A stretch of 64,000 bases of DNA, taken from the NCBI GenBank assembly GCA_937995985.1, contig CALKIR010000026.1, positions 1 to 64,000 of the forward strand, read 5' to 3'. Both the position numbers and the translations under genes were made by a program. The notes beneath the pieces are model-generated. The model was not told where the DNA came from, searched no databases, and saw nothing but the letters and a program-made list of their open reading frames with translations. Shown here in pieces: positions 9,656 to 18,820 of the stretch (position 1 is the stretch's first letter; each line of letters begins with the position of its first letter). Source of the DNA: an uncultured Alcaligenaceae bacterium (lineage in GTDB: Bacteria; Pseudomonadota; Gammaproteobacteria; Burkholderiales; Burkholderiaceae_B).

Positions 9656-9964
9656 CTATTCAATAACAGTCGGCACAAGGAACAGCCCGTCTTCTTGGGC
9701 TGGGGCATTGGCCATCAGGGCCTCACGTTGGGCAGCAGTGGAACAAGGGGCAGGCACATCGTCACGCAGACGTAAGGCAGAGTAGTTCATTGCCGTCAAG
9801 GGGCTAATCAAAGGGGTGACCCCAGTGGTATCCACCGCCTTGAGTTGCTTAATAAGGGTTAAGATATGGCTAAAATCATTTTTTGCTTGTTCACTTTGCG
9901 TTTCATCAAGCTCTAATTGAGCCAGCTCGGCAATGTGAGCAACTTCTTGTTTGGTGACAGTCAT
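9656..9964 (-). CDS. gatC: Asp/Glu-tRNA amidotransferase subunit C
   Basis: The small clamp subunit that wraps GatA and GatB together. It has 102 residues with the family pattern: an N-terminal helix (VAHIAELAQLELDE), the central VDTTGV(T)P loop and the LRDDV segment. First gene of gatC-gatA-gatB, divergent from mreB. Confidence 0.95.
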   Translation of the reverse strand: MTVTKQEVAHIAELAQLELDETQSEQAKNDFSHILTLIKQLKAVDTTGVTPLISPLTAMNYSALRLRDDVPAPCSTAAQREALMANAPAQEDGLFLVPTVIE

Positions 9965-10295
9965 AATGTATTCCGGATAAGGTTCAATGACTAAAAAGTG
10001 ATTGATGCAGCACTAAAATATACAATGTAGCCTGCTAAATGGGAAAATATACTGTTTTTGCCTCGAAAGTAGCAATTCAACGGTGAGTGAAGGCTAATTT
10101 GGTGGAAAATCGTTACAGGTTTTAACGAGGCGCTAAATCAGTCTTATTTTACTTTGATTATAAGTTATCATTAACAGTTTACTTCTTCAGTGTTTTTATG
10201 TTCGCTTGCGTGGGTGGCAGTTTTGCCTCGTAAAGTTTTTTTCAAGCGCTCGCACAGAACATTTTTTTCATCTTTTTTATCTACATTGCACACCC
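9965..10295. other. 331-bp intergenic region between divergent gatCAB and mreB operons
   Basis: AT-rich stretch that must carry the promoters of two essential operons reading outward. I see no gene, no hairpin with a T run and no strong repeat. Several AT-rich hexamers could act as -10 boxes, but none pairs with a convincing -35 at 16-18 bp, so I name no promoter. About 90 nt before mreB the sequence is open in the mreB frame without good coding character. Confidence 0.6.
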
Positions 10296-11339
10296 ATGTT
10301 CGGATTCCTACGCAGTTATTTTTCTAGTGATATGGCCATTGACCTCGGGACGGCAAACACGCTTATTTACGTCCGAGGCAAGGGTATTGTGCTTGATGAG
10401 CCTTCAGTGGTGGCGATACGGCATGACGGTACGCCCAATGGGAAAAAAATTATTCAGGCAGTTGGTCAAGAGGCCAAGCAGATGCTTGGGCGGGTGCCGG
10501 GGAACATCGAGGCGATTCGCCCGATGAAAGACGGTGTCATTGCTGATTTCACAGTCACTGAGCAGATGCTCAAGCAGTTTATTCGTATGGTGCATCCTCG
10601 TAGCATGTTTGCACCGAGCCCGCGAATTATTGTTTGTGTCCCTTGTGGGTCGACTCAGGTAGAGCGGCGGGCCATACGTGAGTCCGCTCTCGGAGCCGGA
10701 GCCAGCCAGGTCTATTTGATCGAAGAGCCAATGGCTGCAGCCATTGGGGCTGGTTTATCCGTTTCAGACGCGAGTGGCTCCATGGTGGTGGACATCGGTG
10801 GGGGAACCACTGAGGTAGCTATTATTTCCTTAGGCGGGATGGTGTACAAGGGCTCAGTGCGCGTGGGCGGCGATAAGTTTGACGAAGCAATTATTAACTA
10901 TATTCGTCGAAATTACGGTATGCTAATTGGTGAGCCTACCGCAGAGCGCATTAAACAAGAGATTGGTTCCGCATTTCCAGGGACGGAAATTCGTGAAATC
11001 GAAGTCAAAGGGCGCAATCTTTCTGAGGGGGTCCCACGCAGCTTTAACGTGTCTTCCAATGAAATTCTCGAGTCTTTGACCGACCCTCTTAATCAGATCG
11101 TTTCTGCTGTGAAAACAGCACTTGAGCAGACGCCTCCAGAGTTAGGTGCCGATATTACCGAAAAAGGGATCGCACTAACCGGAGGGGGGGCCTTGTTACA
11201 TGATTTAGATCGACTGCTAGCCGAGGAGACTGGTTTACCTGTTGTGGTTGCCGAGGATCCGTTGACTTGTGTCGTGCGCGGTTGTGGCGAAGCACTAGAG
11301 CACTTGGAAAAACTAGGCTCTGTATTCATTTATGATTAA
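10296..11339 (+). CDS. mreB: Rod-shape actin homologue MreB
   Basis: Actin-fold ATPase that guides lateral wall synthesis on the cytoplasmic membrane face. The start at 10296 gives 347 residues (MFGFLRSYFSSDMAIDLGTANT), including the phosphate-1 motif DLGTANTL, phosphate-2 VVDIGGGTTEVAI, and the adenosine motif LTGGGALL. A start at 10206 would add 30 residues that do not match the family. First gene of mreB-mreC-mreD-mrdA-rodA. Confidence 0.97.
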   Translation: MFGFLRSYFSSDMAIDLGTANTLIYVRGKGIVLDEPSVVAIRHDGTPNGKKIIQAVGQEAKQMLGRVPGNIEAIRPMKDGVIADFTVTEQMLKQFIRMVHPRSMFAPSPRIIVCVPCGSTQVERRAIRESALGAGASQVYLIEEPMAAAIGAGLSVSDASGSMVVDIGGGTTEVAIISLGGMVYKGSVRVGGDKFDEAIINYIRRNYGMLIGEPTAERIKQEIGSAFPGTEIREIEVKGRNLSEGVPRSFNVSSNEILESLTDPLNQIVSAVKTALEQTPPELGADITEKGIALTGGGALLHDLDRLLAEETGLPVVVAEDPLTCVVRGCGEALEHLEKLGSVFIYD

Positions 11340-11398
11340 ATACCGATTGATGTGCGGGCCTCTGCTGTCTCGAGGCCCAACCACTCCGAACACTGTCC

Positions 11399-12274
11399 AT
11401 GCAATCACCCAGCTCAGTTCAGCTTTTCAAGCGGGGACCTTCTGCTGAAATTAGGTTGGTCCTGTATGTAGTTTTAGCCATCGTGCTGTTAGTTGTGGAT
11501 GCTCGATGGTCGGTGCTGGAGCCAGCACGGCAAGGAATTTCAGTAGTGCTCTATCCTTTTCAGCGTGCCGTGCATGCACCAGGCGATGCTGCCCGATATT
11601 TGCGTACTTGGGCCGATGCGACTCAAGCAGTACGCATAGAAAAAGAGGCATTGCAGCGTCAGCGTATAGAATTGGCGCAGGTCACAACTACAGCGGCTCA
11701 ACTCGCAAGTGAGAATGAGCAGTTACGGCGTTTATTACAAGTTGCCGATACGGTGAGCCAGCCAGTGGTTGCTGTGGAGGTGTTCTATGAGCCTCCTAAT
11801 CCGTTTAATCGACGCTTAGTGTTCAATAAGGGCTCGGCAGCAGGCATTAAGCCAGGCATGCCTGTTATTGATGATGGGGGCATTGTTGGGCAGATTTTAA
11901 GGGTGACGCCGTATACGGCTGAAGCCGCTTTGCTGACTGATGAAAATGTATCCATTCCCGTGCAGGTGCTGCGCAATGGGTTGCGTTTGGTTGCCTTTGG
12001 AGGGCATGCCGAGTCAAAGATTGAGGTGCGCTATTTAACCTCAGAAGTTGATCTGCAGCCAGGAGACTTATTAATTACAAGTGGTATTGGGGGGCTATTT
12101 CCTGCCGGTTTACCAGTGGCACGCGTTGATTATATCGAGCATGATACGTCAACAGGATTTGGCAAGGCTGTGGCCAGTCCGATGTCTCGCCCTGAGCGGT
12201 ACCGTCATTTTTTAGTGCTGCTGGTAGAGGATTCTGTACCCAGCTTAGAAGATGCAAAAAAGTTTTATGAGTAA
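11399..12274 (+). CDS. mreC: Rod-shape-determining protein MreC
   Basis: Bitopic periplasmic scaffold linking MreB to PBP2 and RodA. The 291 residues show a short cytoplasmic N-terminus, one TM at about 19-36, a coiled coil at about 70-120 (EKEALQRQRIELAQ...LASENEQLRRLL) and the two beta-barrel domains with PFNRRLVFNKGS and the conserved LLTDENVSIPVQ. No clear ribosome site precedes the ATG 59 nt after mreB, so coupling to mreB is likely. Confidence 0.95.
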   Translation: MQSPSSVQLFKRGPSAEIRLVLYVVLAIVLLVVDARWSVLEPARQGISVVLYPFQRAVHAPGDAARYLRTWADATQAVRIEKEALQRQRIELAQVTTTAAQLASENEQLRRLLQVADTVSQPVVAVEVFYEPPNPFNRRLVFNKGSAAGIKPGMPVIDDGGIVGQILRVTPYTAEAALLTDENVSIPVQVLRNGLRLVAFGGHAESKIEVRYLTSEVDLQPGDLLITSGIGGLFPAGLPVARVDYIEHDTSTGFGKAVASPMSRPERYRHFLVLLVEDSVPSLEDAKKFYE

Positions 12275-12830
12275 AAAGCGCCCAGCTTCTCCGATGAGAA
12301 CATCCATTAGTGCCTTGCAGCCTTTGGATACCAGTCCGTTTAAGCATCCTTCAAGCCCCTGGCTGATTTGGGGATCTATATTTTTAGTTTGGTTGGTGAG
12401 CCTCTTACCGTGGCGTATCTGGGTGCAAGCTCCTGATTTATTGATGTTAGTGTTGTGCTTTTGGGCCCTTCATGAGCCACGACGAGTCAATATGCTGTGG
12501 GGCTTTTTTTTGGGCGTGCTGATTGATGTGCACGATGGCTCATTATTAGGGGAGCATGCTTTAAGCTATGTGCTGGCCATTTATGGGGTTCATGTGCTGA
12601 GGCGGCGTTTATTATTATTTGGGGCTGGGGTACAGGCCATACATTTATTCCCGGTGTTTATTGTGGCAATGGCCGTGCCGCAGTTTGCTCATGCATGGTT
12701 AGCTGGCGAGTGGATTGGGTGGGGGTGGACCCTGTCTGCTGTGTTTGTGGCTTTATTATGGCCATTAGCTGATTTTCTGTTGTTTCTTCCTCAACGCCGT
12801 CTCGATGTCAGTGACGAAGAAGGGACTTAA
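12267..12830 (+). CDS. mreD: Rod-shape-determining protein MreD
   Basis: Polytopic inner-membrane elongasome partner, about 187 residues with five or six hydrophobic segments and the family signature GFFLGVLIDVHDGSLLGEHAL. The start is uncertain: ATG at 12267 overlaps the mreC stop by 8 nt (ATGAGTAA), while in-frame ATGs at 12252 and 12294 are also possible. Its N-terminal 25 residues are Pro/Ser-rich and cytoplasmic. Confidence 0.9.
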   Translation: MSKKRPASPMRTSISALQPLDTSPFKHPSSPWLIWGSIFLVWLVSLLPWRIWVQAPDLLMLVLCFWALHEPRRVNMLWGFFLGVLIDVHDGSLLGEHALSYVLAIYGVHVLRRRLLLFGAGVQAIHLFPVFIVAMAVPQFAHAWLAGEWIGWGWTLSAVFVALLWPLADFLLFLPQRRLDVSDEEGT

Positions 12831-12844
12831 GGGATAGGCGCCAG

Positions 12845-14704
12845 ATGTTTGAGTTTAAAAAGACCTCCCATCTACTCAAGCGCAGAATATTAATTCGCTG
12901 TTTGGTGGCCGCTGTGGTGGTCATTGCTTTATTTTCTGTGCTGGGGGCGCGACTATGGTATTTGCAAGTGGTGCGTTATGAGGGTCTCGCTGCCCAGGCA
13001 GATCAGAATAGAATTGCTGTGATGCCGTTGCCTCCGCGTCGTGGGGAGGTGATGGATAGAAATGGCGAAATTATTGCTCGTAATTATAGGGATTATATTC
13101 TGACGGTGACCCCTGCTTATGCCCAGCGTGATTTAGACGGTTTACTCGATGAGCTTGGGACGGTGGTGTATCTAAGTCCGCGGGATAAACGGCTTTTTTT
13201 ACAAGCGGTGCATCAGGGCAGTCGTTATCGTCCTCATTTATTACGTAAAAACCTAAATGAGGTTGAGGCATCTTGGTTTGCAGCCCAATCCTATCGTTTT
13301 CCAGGGGTCAATTTAGAGGCTCGTTGGGTGCGTGAGTATCCTCAAAAAGAAACTGCTGCGCATGTGATTGGATATGTTGGACGTATTTCGGCCGCAGATG
13401 AGGAACGGCTCGAAGAAGAAGGACGTTTAGGTAATTATCGCGGTACCTCAGTAATTGGAAAAAAAGGCATTGAGTTAACGTGGGAGGAAAAACTACACGG
13501 CCAAACGGGTCTTAAGGAAGTAGAGGTAACGGCCTCAGGACGCCCTGTGCGGGTATTAAATCGTATTGAGCCCGTGCCTGGATATGACTTACGCCTCTCT
13601 CTTGATCTAGGCTTGCAGCGCTTGGCAGAGCGTTTATTTGCAGGGTATCGTGGTGCTTTAGTGGCTATTGAGCCTGCTACGGGCGAAGTGTTGGCATTTG
13701 TTTCTTCGCCGTCTTTTGATCCTAATTTATTTATTGATGGGATTGATACAGAAAGTTGGCGCAAACTTAATGAATCTGAAGATCGACCCCTGATTAATCG
13801 TCCTTTGTTTGGGACCTATCCTATTGGTTCAACTTATAAGCCTTTTGTTGCATTAGCTGCTTTGGAGATGAATAAACGAGATCCCAAAGAGCGTATTTAT
13901 GATCCAGGATATTTTGAGTTTGGGGGGCAGCGTTTTCGTAATGCTGGGGGTGCCTCCTATGGGTATACCGATATGCATCGGGCTATTGTGGTGTCCTCAG
14001 ATACTTACTTTTATTCATTAGGGCCAGAGATAGGGGTCGACAATTTACATGATTTCAGCAAACAGTTTGGTTTTGGGCAGATTACTGGCATTGATTTAGA
14101 CGGAGAGCGGCAAGGTATTTTGCCCTCCCGTGAGTGGAAGCGGCAGTATTTTTCCGAACCAGAACAGCAGCGTTGGTATGCTGGAGAGACCGTATCTGTT
14201 GCTGTGGGGCAGGGATATAACTCTTTTACGTTATTGCAATTGGCTCAAGCAACCGCTGTATTAGCCAATGATGGGGTCTATATGCCGCCCCATTTAGTGA
14301 CGGCTTTAATAGACCCCCATACTGGTGAGGTGCAGCCCTTAGCACGGGAGCCCTCTCATACTATTGATTTAAAGCCAGAGCATTTAGAAGTGATTAAAAA
14401 TGCCATGGTTGATGTGACTCGCAGCGGTACGGCTCGTGCTGCTTTTAGGGATGCGCCCTATCAAGCAGCAGGAAAAACAGGAACAGCACAGGTCTTTAGC
14501 TTGAGAGGAGCAAAGTATAAGGCTGAAGAAATAGAAGAACGCTTACGAGATCATGCGTTATTTATGGCCTATGCGCCTGCTGATGATCCACAAATAGCAT
14601 TGGCATTATTAGTGGAAAATGCAGGGTGGGGGGCAACGGTTGCCGCGCCCATAGCACGCAAAATATTTGATTATTGGCTTTTAGAACGGCATTCCAAACC
14701 ATGA
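12845..14704 (+). CDS. mrdA: Penicillin-binding protein 2 (elongation transpeptidase)
   Basis: Class B PBP that crosslinks lateral peptidoglycan with RodA. 619 residues: TM at about 17-40, dimerisation domain, then the transpeptidase with the active-site Ser in GSTYK, the SSDTYF motif, and KTGTAQ. Full length for the family. Spacing to mreD is 14 nt, and its stop overlaps the rodA start. Confidence 0.96.
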   Translation: MFEFKKTSHLLKRRILIRCLVAAVVVIALFSVLGARLWYLQVVRYEGLAAQADQNRIAVMPLPPRRGEVMDRNGEIIARNYRDYILTVTPAYAQRDLDGLLDELGTVVYLSPRDKRLFLQAVHQGSRYRPHLLRKNLNEVEASWFAAQSYRFPGVNLEARWVREYPQKETAAHVIGYVGRISAADEERLEEEGRLGNYRGTSVIGKKGIELTWEEKLHGQTGLKEVEVTASGRPVRVLNRIEPVPGYDLRLSLDLGLQRLAERLFAGYRGALVAIEPATGEVLAFVSSPSFDPNLFIDGIDTESWRKLNESEDRPLINRPLFGTYPIGSTYKPFVALAALEMNKRDPKERIYDPGYFEFGGQRFRNAGGASYGYTDMHRAIVVSSDTYFYSLGPEIGVDNLHDFSKQFGFGQITGIDLDGERQGILPSREWKRQYFSEPEQQRWYAGETVSVAVGQGYNSFTLLQLAQATAVLANDGVYMPPHLVTALIDPHTGEVQPLAREPSHTIDLKPEHLEVIKNAMVDVTRSGTARAAFRDAPYQAAGKTGTAQVFSLRGAKYKAEEIEERLRDHALFMAYAPADDPQIALALLVENAGWGATVAAPIARKIFDYWLLERHSKP

Positions 14705-15846
14705 GAAAATTGTGGCATGCGGCCGTGACCGCATTACTGGCATTTGACTGGCCTTTGCTAATTTTATTAGGCGTGATGGCCACTTTAGGTTTGACGGTCA
14801 TGCAGTCAGCGGTCGGTCTTGATGATCACCGCTTCAGTGAGCAATATCGTAATTTTATTGTTGCTTTTTTTCTGATGTGGGGGGTGGCGCTGATTCCCAT
14901 TGCATGGGTTAGGCGAATGGCCGTGGTTATCTATTTGATCGCTGTGGTCTTGTTATTAGGGGTGGAGTTTTTTGGGGAAACCAGCAAGGGAGCCACGCGT
15001 TGGTTAAATATCGGGGTGGCACGTATTCAGCCTTCAGAAGGATTAAAGTTGGCTGTGCCCATTATGCTGGCCTGGTATTTTCATAATCGAAAAAATCCTC
15101 AGATCAATTTTTTGGATCTCATCTTATCTATTATTTTGGTACTTATCCCATTCGTGCTGATAGTGCGGCAACCTGATTTGGGCACAGCATTATTGATTTT
15201 TGTGGTGGGGTTATGTGTTATCTATTTTGCCGGGCTGCCCTTTCGGTGGTTTGCTCCTGTGGTGCTGTTGCTGCTTGTAGGCATAGGGCTCATGCTGTAT
15301 TACGAGGAAACCCTTTGTGCGCCAGATTTTGATTGGCGTATTTTACATAGTTATCAAAAGCACCGAGTGTGTACGTTATTTAATCCTAATTTGGATCCTC
15401 TAGGCAAAGGCTTTCATATCATTCAGTCTATGATTGCTGTGGGTTCAGGGGGAGTATATGGCAAAGGCTTTATGCAAGGCACCCAAGCACATTTAGATTT
15501 TATTCCGGAGCGCTCTACGGATTTTATTTTTGCCGTGTATGCAGAAGAGTTTGGTTTGTATGGCGGTATTGTGCTGTTGGTATTATATGGGCTTATTGTG
15601 TTGCGCGGTTTAGTGATTGCTGCCTCTGCACCGACACAGTTTGGTCGTTTGTTAGCAGGCGCCATGGCCATGATGATTGCCGTATATGTTTTTGTCAACA
15701 TAGGTATGGTGACGGGGATTTTGCCGGTGGTTGGGGTGCCTTTGCCATTTTTAAGCTATGGGGGGACAGCATTAATGACATTGGCTGTAGCGTGTGGGTT
15801 ATTGATGGCGATTAGTCGTGAGCGGGCTCCTGAGCAAGATTCATAA
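14701..15846 (+). CDS. rodA: Peptidoglycan glycosyltransferase RodA
   Basis: SEDS-family polymerase that elongates glycan strands with PBP2. The 381 residues have about ten TM segments and the SEDS signatures GATRWLNIGVARIQPSE and PFLSYGGTALM. The ATG at 14701 overlaps the mrdA stop as ATGA, making the pair translationally coupled; an ATG at 14674 lies inside mrdA and is less likely. The last 35 nt overlap the 3' end of mutY on the other strand. Confidence 0.96.
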   Translation: MRKLWHAAVTALLAFDWPLLILLGVMATLGLTVMQSAVGLDDHRFSEQYRNFIVAFFLMWGVALIPIAWVRRMAVVIYLIAVVLLLGVEFFGETSKGATRWLNIGVARIQPSEGLKLAVPIMLAWYFHNRKNPQINFLDLILSIILVLIPFVLIVRQPDLGTALLIFVVGLCVIYFAGLPFRWFAPVVLLLLVGIGLMLYYEETLCAPDFDWRILHSYQKHRVCTLFNPNLDPLGKGFHIIQSMIAVGSGGVYGKGFMQGTQAHLDFIPERSTDFIFAVYAEEFGLYGGIVLLVLYGLIVLRGLVIAASAPTQFGRLLAGAMAMMIAVYVFVNIGMVTGILPVVGVPLPFLSYGGTALMTLAVACGLLMAISRERAPEQDS

Positions 15847-16954
15847 TTGGGCGTAAAAGAGATGCCAATAGACGTTCAATGGGGGCAGGTAGGGCCTGCT
15901 GTGTATAGTGGTGGGCAGGAATCCAGAGTAAATCAGAAGAGGATGCACAGGGTAAGGTGCGTGGGTCTAGGGTTGGGGTGTGGAGCAACCAAGGATGGAT
16001 CTCTAAGGCAAAATGAGTCAAGCGATGGCGAATGACTTCAAGAGGCTGAAGGCGGCGCTGTGGTGGCTTAATGGTTGAGCTATGACAAAAAGCACGGAGG
16101 GCGGCTCGGCTGGTAAATTCAGGCAGGGATACTAAGCCGCCCCAGATGCCCTGATTAGGGCGTCGTTGCAAAAGGAGTTGGTGATCGGCGCCAAGCCATA
16201 TGAGCATATGACGGCGGCGAGTTGGGTAGGTGCGTGGCGGGTTGGGGACTGGGAGTTGCGGGACACACTGTTGTGTGTAGGCATAGCAGTGTGTGCGTAC
16301 GGGACAGGCACTGCATTGTGCTTGGTGGCGCGTACAAAGTAGGGCGCCTAAATCCATTAAGCCTTGGGTATAGGCGGTCATATCCAGAGTATCAGGGGCT
16401 GCAGCAACGAATTGTTGCGCCATGGCCCATAATTCTTTTTCTGTTGCGCTGCGTTGGAGGGGAGCAAATACCCCTGCAAAGCGGGCCAGCACGCGTTTGA
16501 CATTGCCATCTAGTATGGAAATGCGCTCTCCAAAGGCAAATGCTGCAATGGCAGCCGCAGTAGAGGGGCCAATGCCAGGTAAAGTTTTGAGCTGTGCCTG
16601 AGTACGGGGAAAAGCCCCTCCATATTCCGAGACAATAATTTGGGCGCAGCGGTGCAAATGGCGGGCTCGTGCATAGTAGCCTAATCCCGCCCAATAAGGC
16701 ATGACCTCCTCTTGGGAGGCCTGAGCAAGACTGTATACATCGGGAAAGCGCTGTAAAAAGCGCTCGTAGTAACCTAAAACGGTGCGAACCTGTGTTTGCT
16801 GCAACATAATTTCCGCCAGCCAGATACGATAGGGATCACGATTATGTTGCCAAGGTAGGCCGTGGCGACCATGTTTTTTTTGCCATTGGGCAATAGAATG
16901 GGCAAACAGGGGAATGGCCTGCTTATCCAAGTGATGCATGACAGGATGTGACAT
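15812..16954 (-). CDS. mutY: Adenine DNA glycosylase MutY
   Basis: Removes A opposite 8-oxoguanine. 380 residues: HhH-GPD domain with catalytic Glu48 (WLAEIMLQQTQV), HhH motif LPGIGPSTA, Asp149 (LDGNVKRVL), the iron-sulfur loop C207-x6-C214-x2-C217-x5-C223, and a C-terminal NUDIX-like domain (LLLQRRPNQGIWGGLVSLPEF) that reads 8-oxoG. It follows ftsX by 3 nt, so it is probably in the ftsE-ftsX operon. Confidence 0.95.
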   Translation of the reverse strand: MSHPVMHHLDKQAIPLFAHSIAQWQKKHGRHGLPWQHNRDPYRIWLAEIMLQQTQVRTVLGYYERFLQRFPDVYSLAQASQEEVMPYWAGLGYYARARHLHRCAQIIVSEYGGAFPRTQAQLKTLPGIGPSTAAAIAAFAFGERISILDGNVKRVLARFAGVFAPLQRSATEKELWAMAQQFVAAAPDTLDMTAYTQGLMDLGALLCTRHQAQCSACPVRTHCYAYTQQCVPQLPVPNPPRTYPTRRRHMLIWLGADHQLLLQRRPNQGIWGGLVSLPEFTSRAALRAFCHSSTIKPPQRRLQPLEVIRHRLTHFALEIHPWLLHTPTLDPRTLPCASSSDLLWIPAHHYTQQALPAPIERLLASLLRPIMNLAQEPAHD

Positions 16955-16957
16955 AAA

Positions 16958-17875
16958 CTAAAGACGAAATAAGGATCGACGACTCACAGACCAACGAGCA
17001 GCAAGCGCTGCAATCATGACTACCACCAAGAGGGCCAAAATAATGCTCGGCGCATCTGGCAAATGAAGGCGTAAATTAATATGGTAACTGGTAGCGATAC
17101 GCATTAAGGCATCGGAGAATAAGTTTAGGGCAAGCGTTCCCATGAGCAGGGCTAATAGACTGGCTAAAAAGCCTATCAAAGCACCAAAGTACAGAAATGG
17201 GCGTCGGACAAAATCCTCTGTTGCGCCCACTAAACGGGCAACCGCAATTTCCTCTTGATGATTCAATGCCTGCAAGCGAATTGTATTAAATATGGTGCCG
17301 ATAACAATAAGCATGACGCCCACACTTAAGAAAAACAGTACCTGGCGGGCAAAATCAAGGAGGGTATCTAGTTTTTGCAACCATTCAATATCGAGTAATA
17401 CTTGCTCTACCGCTGGGATGGCCTCAAGGGCAGCCAGTAACTCTGTTCTATCCTCTTGGGTGTGCTGGCCAGTGGTACTGAGCTCGAGTATATACGCATC
17501 AGGCAGGGGATTGTCATCCAAGACAGTGAGGGCGTGCGCCCAGCTTGGGTCGTTTTTTAAATTATCCCAGGCTTGGGTACGGGAAATAAACCTAAACTCT
17601 TCGATCCAAGGGGAAAAGGTGTGCGTAAACTGCTCTTCTAGGGCATGGCGCTCATCATCTGTAGTGTCTGCGTGTAAAAACAAAGTGATTTCAGAGGCAA
17701 TAGGGATTTGTTGGGCCAATGGCTGGGTAGAAAGTAACAAGCTCCAGACAATAAATGGAACTGCTAATGCCAAAGCTAATACCAAGATATTGGCCAGTGA
17801 AGAAAAGGGACGCGTAGCCAAGCGCACAGCAGCCACGCGCAGTGCATAACGATGTTGCCGTAGCCAGCGTATCAT
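16958..17875 (-). CDS. ftsX: Cell-division ABC permease FtsX
   Basis: Inner-membrane partner of FtsE that controls septal murein hydrolases. 305 residues: N-terminal TM at about 27-48, a periplasmic loop of about 120 residues, then three TMs with the conserved cytoplasmic ARLVGATEDFVRRPFLY segment between the second and third. Overlaps ftsE by 4 nt (ATGA). The M23 peptidase at 56-57 kb is the type of enzyme FtsEX activates, but that link is only an inference. Confidence 0.94.
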   Translation of the reverse strand: MIRWLRQHRYALRVAAVRLATRPFSSLANILVLALALAVPFIVWSLLLSTQPLAQQIPIASEITLFLHADTTDDERHALEEQFTHTFSPWIEEFRFISRTQAWDNLKNDPSWAHALTVLDDNPLPDAYILELSTTGQHTQEDRTELLAALEAIPAVEQVLLDIEWLQKLDTLLDFARQVLFFLSVGVMLIVIGTIFNTIRLQALNHQEEIAVARLVGATEDFVRRPFLYFGALIGFLASLLALLMGTLALNLFSDALMRIATSYHINLRLHLPDAPSIILALLVVVMIAALAARWSVSRRSLFRL

Positions 17876-18543
17876 GAGGGTACTCCTGGTTGATCAATAA
17901 ATCGCCCCGCGTCCAAAGTAAAAGTACGCCGTGCATAATTTTTCATCAAACGATGATCGTGAGAAGCAATTAAGGTGGTCACCCCTACTTGATTGAAATC
18001 TAAAAAAACATCCATGATTTTTTTAGCTGTATCTTCATCCAAGTTTGCGGTCGGCTCATCTGCAATCACAATGGCAGGGCGGTTGACAATCGCCCGCGCA
18101 ATGGCGAGGCGCTGTTGCTCACCACCGGATAACTCAATGGGGTAGTGATCATATTTATTGCCCAGCCCTACTTTTTCAAGGGCAGCGCGGGCACGTTTGT
18201 GTGCGATTTGAGGGGCAATGCCCAGTACCTCGAGGGGGAGCATCACATTGTGTAAGGCACTGCGATCATTAAGTAGATGAATATCTTGGAGAATAAGGCC
18301 AATAGAACGACGCAAATAAGGCAGCCCACGCGCGGGCAATTGATCGACCCGATTGCCCTGTACCAAAACAGCCCCTCGTGAGGGAGCCTCTAAGCCACCT
18401 ATAAGGCGTAACAAGGTGGACTTCCCAGCCCCAGAAGGCCCATTAATGAAAATAAATTCTCCAGCTTGAATGCGGAAATTAAGGTCGACCAAGATATTGG
18501 GGCTACGACCATAGGATTTAAAAACGTGTCTGAATTCAATCAT
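17872..18543 (-). CDS. ftsE: Cell-division ATP-binding protein FtsE
   Basis: ABC ATPase of the FtsEX divisome complex, 223 residues. Walker A GPSGAGKST at 35-43, signature LSGGEQQRLAIARA beginning at 138, Walker B IVIADEPTANLD, and the switch His in ASHD. First gene of ftsE-ftsX-mutY. Confidence 0.95.
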   Translation of the reverse strand: MIEFRHVFKSYGRSPNILVDLNFRIQAGEFIFINGPSGAGKSTLLRLIGGLEAPSRGAVLVQGNRVDQLPARGLPYLRRSIGLILQDIHLLNDRSALHNVMLPLEVLGIAPQIAHKRARAALEKVGLGNKYDHYPIELSGGEQQRLAIARAIVNRPAIVIADEPTANLDEDTAKKIMDVFLDFNQVGVTTLIASHDHRLMKNYARRTFTLDAGRFIDQPGVPS

Positions 18544-18760
18544 GGTTGCTCAATGGAGTTTCCAGCATAGGTGTATTATGCCGCAGTAGAGTAATTTATG
18601 CTGTGTTTGGTGCTAGCATGACAGGGCACTTGAAGTAAAGCATGCATGAAATGACAAAGATCATTCATTGCATTCCATTGTGGCATGAACTGAACAAAAT
18701 ATATGTGAAATATGTTGCTGTTTTTTGGCCTTTTATCTGTTAAGGATTGAAAAAATTATG

Positions 18761-18798
18761 TTTCCTATCGTATTTCTCAGGTAAATTCGTATAGGAAA
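18761..18798. promoter_or_regulatory. Long inverted repeat in the leader of the OmpA-like lipoprotein gene
   Basis: Arms TTTCCTAT (18761-18768) and ATAGGAAA (18791-18798) are perfect, with two further CG pairs and an ATTT/AAAT inner stem around a 7-nt loop (CTCAGGT), about 14 bp in all. It ends 22 nt before the ATG. No T run follows, so it is not a terminator; an mRNA-stabilising hairpin or a protein-binding dyad are the options. Confidence 0.5.
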
Positions 18799-18820
18799 TT
18801 AGTTTAGGGAGATTACACTC

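Noticed and set aside
17292..17849. 185-codon frame antisense to ftsX
   Set aside because: FtsX on the other strand has complete family features; the frame is a mirror of its codons.
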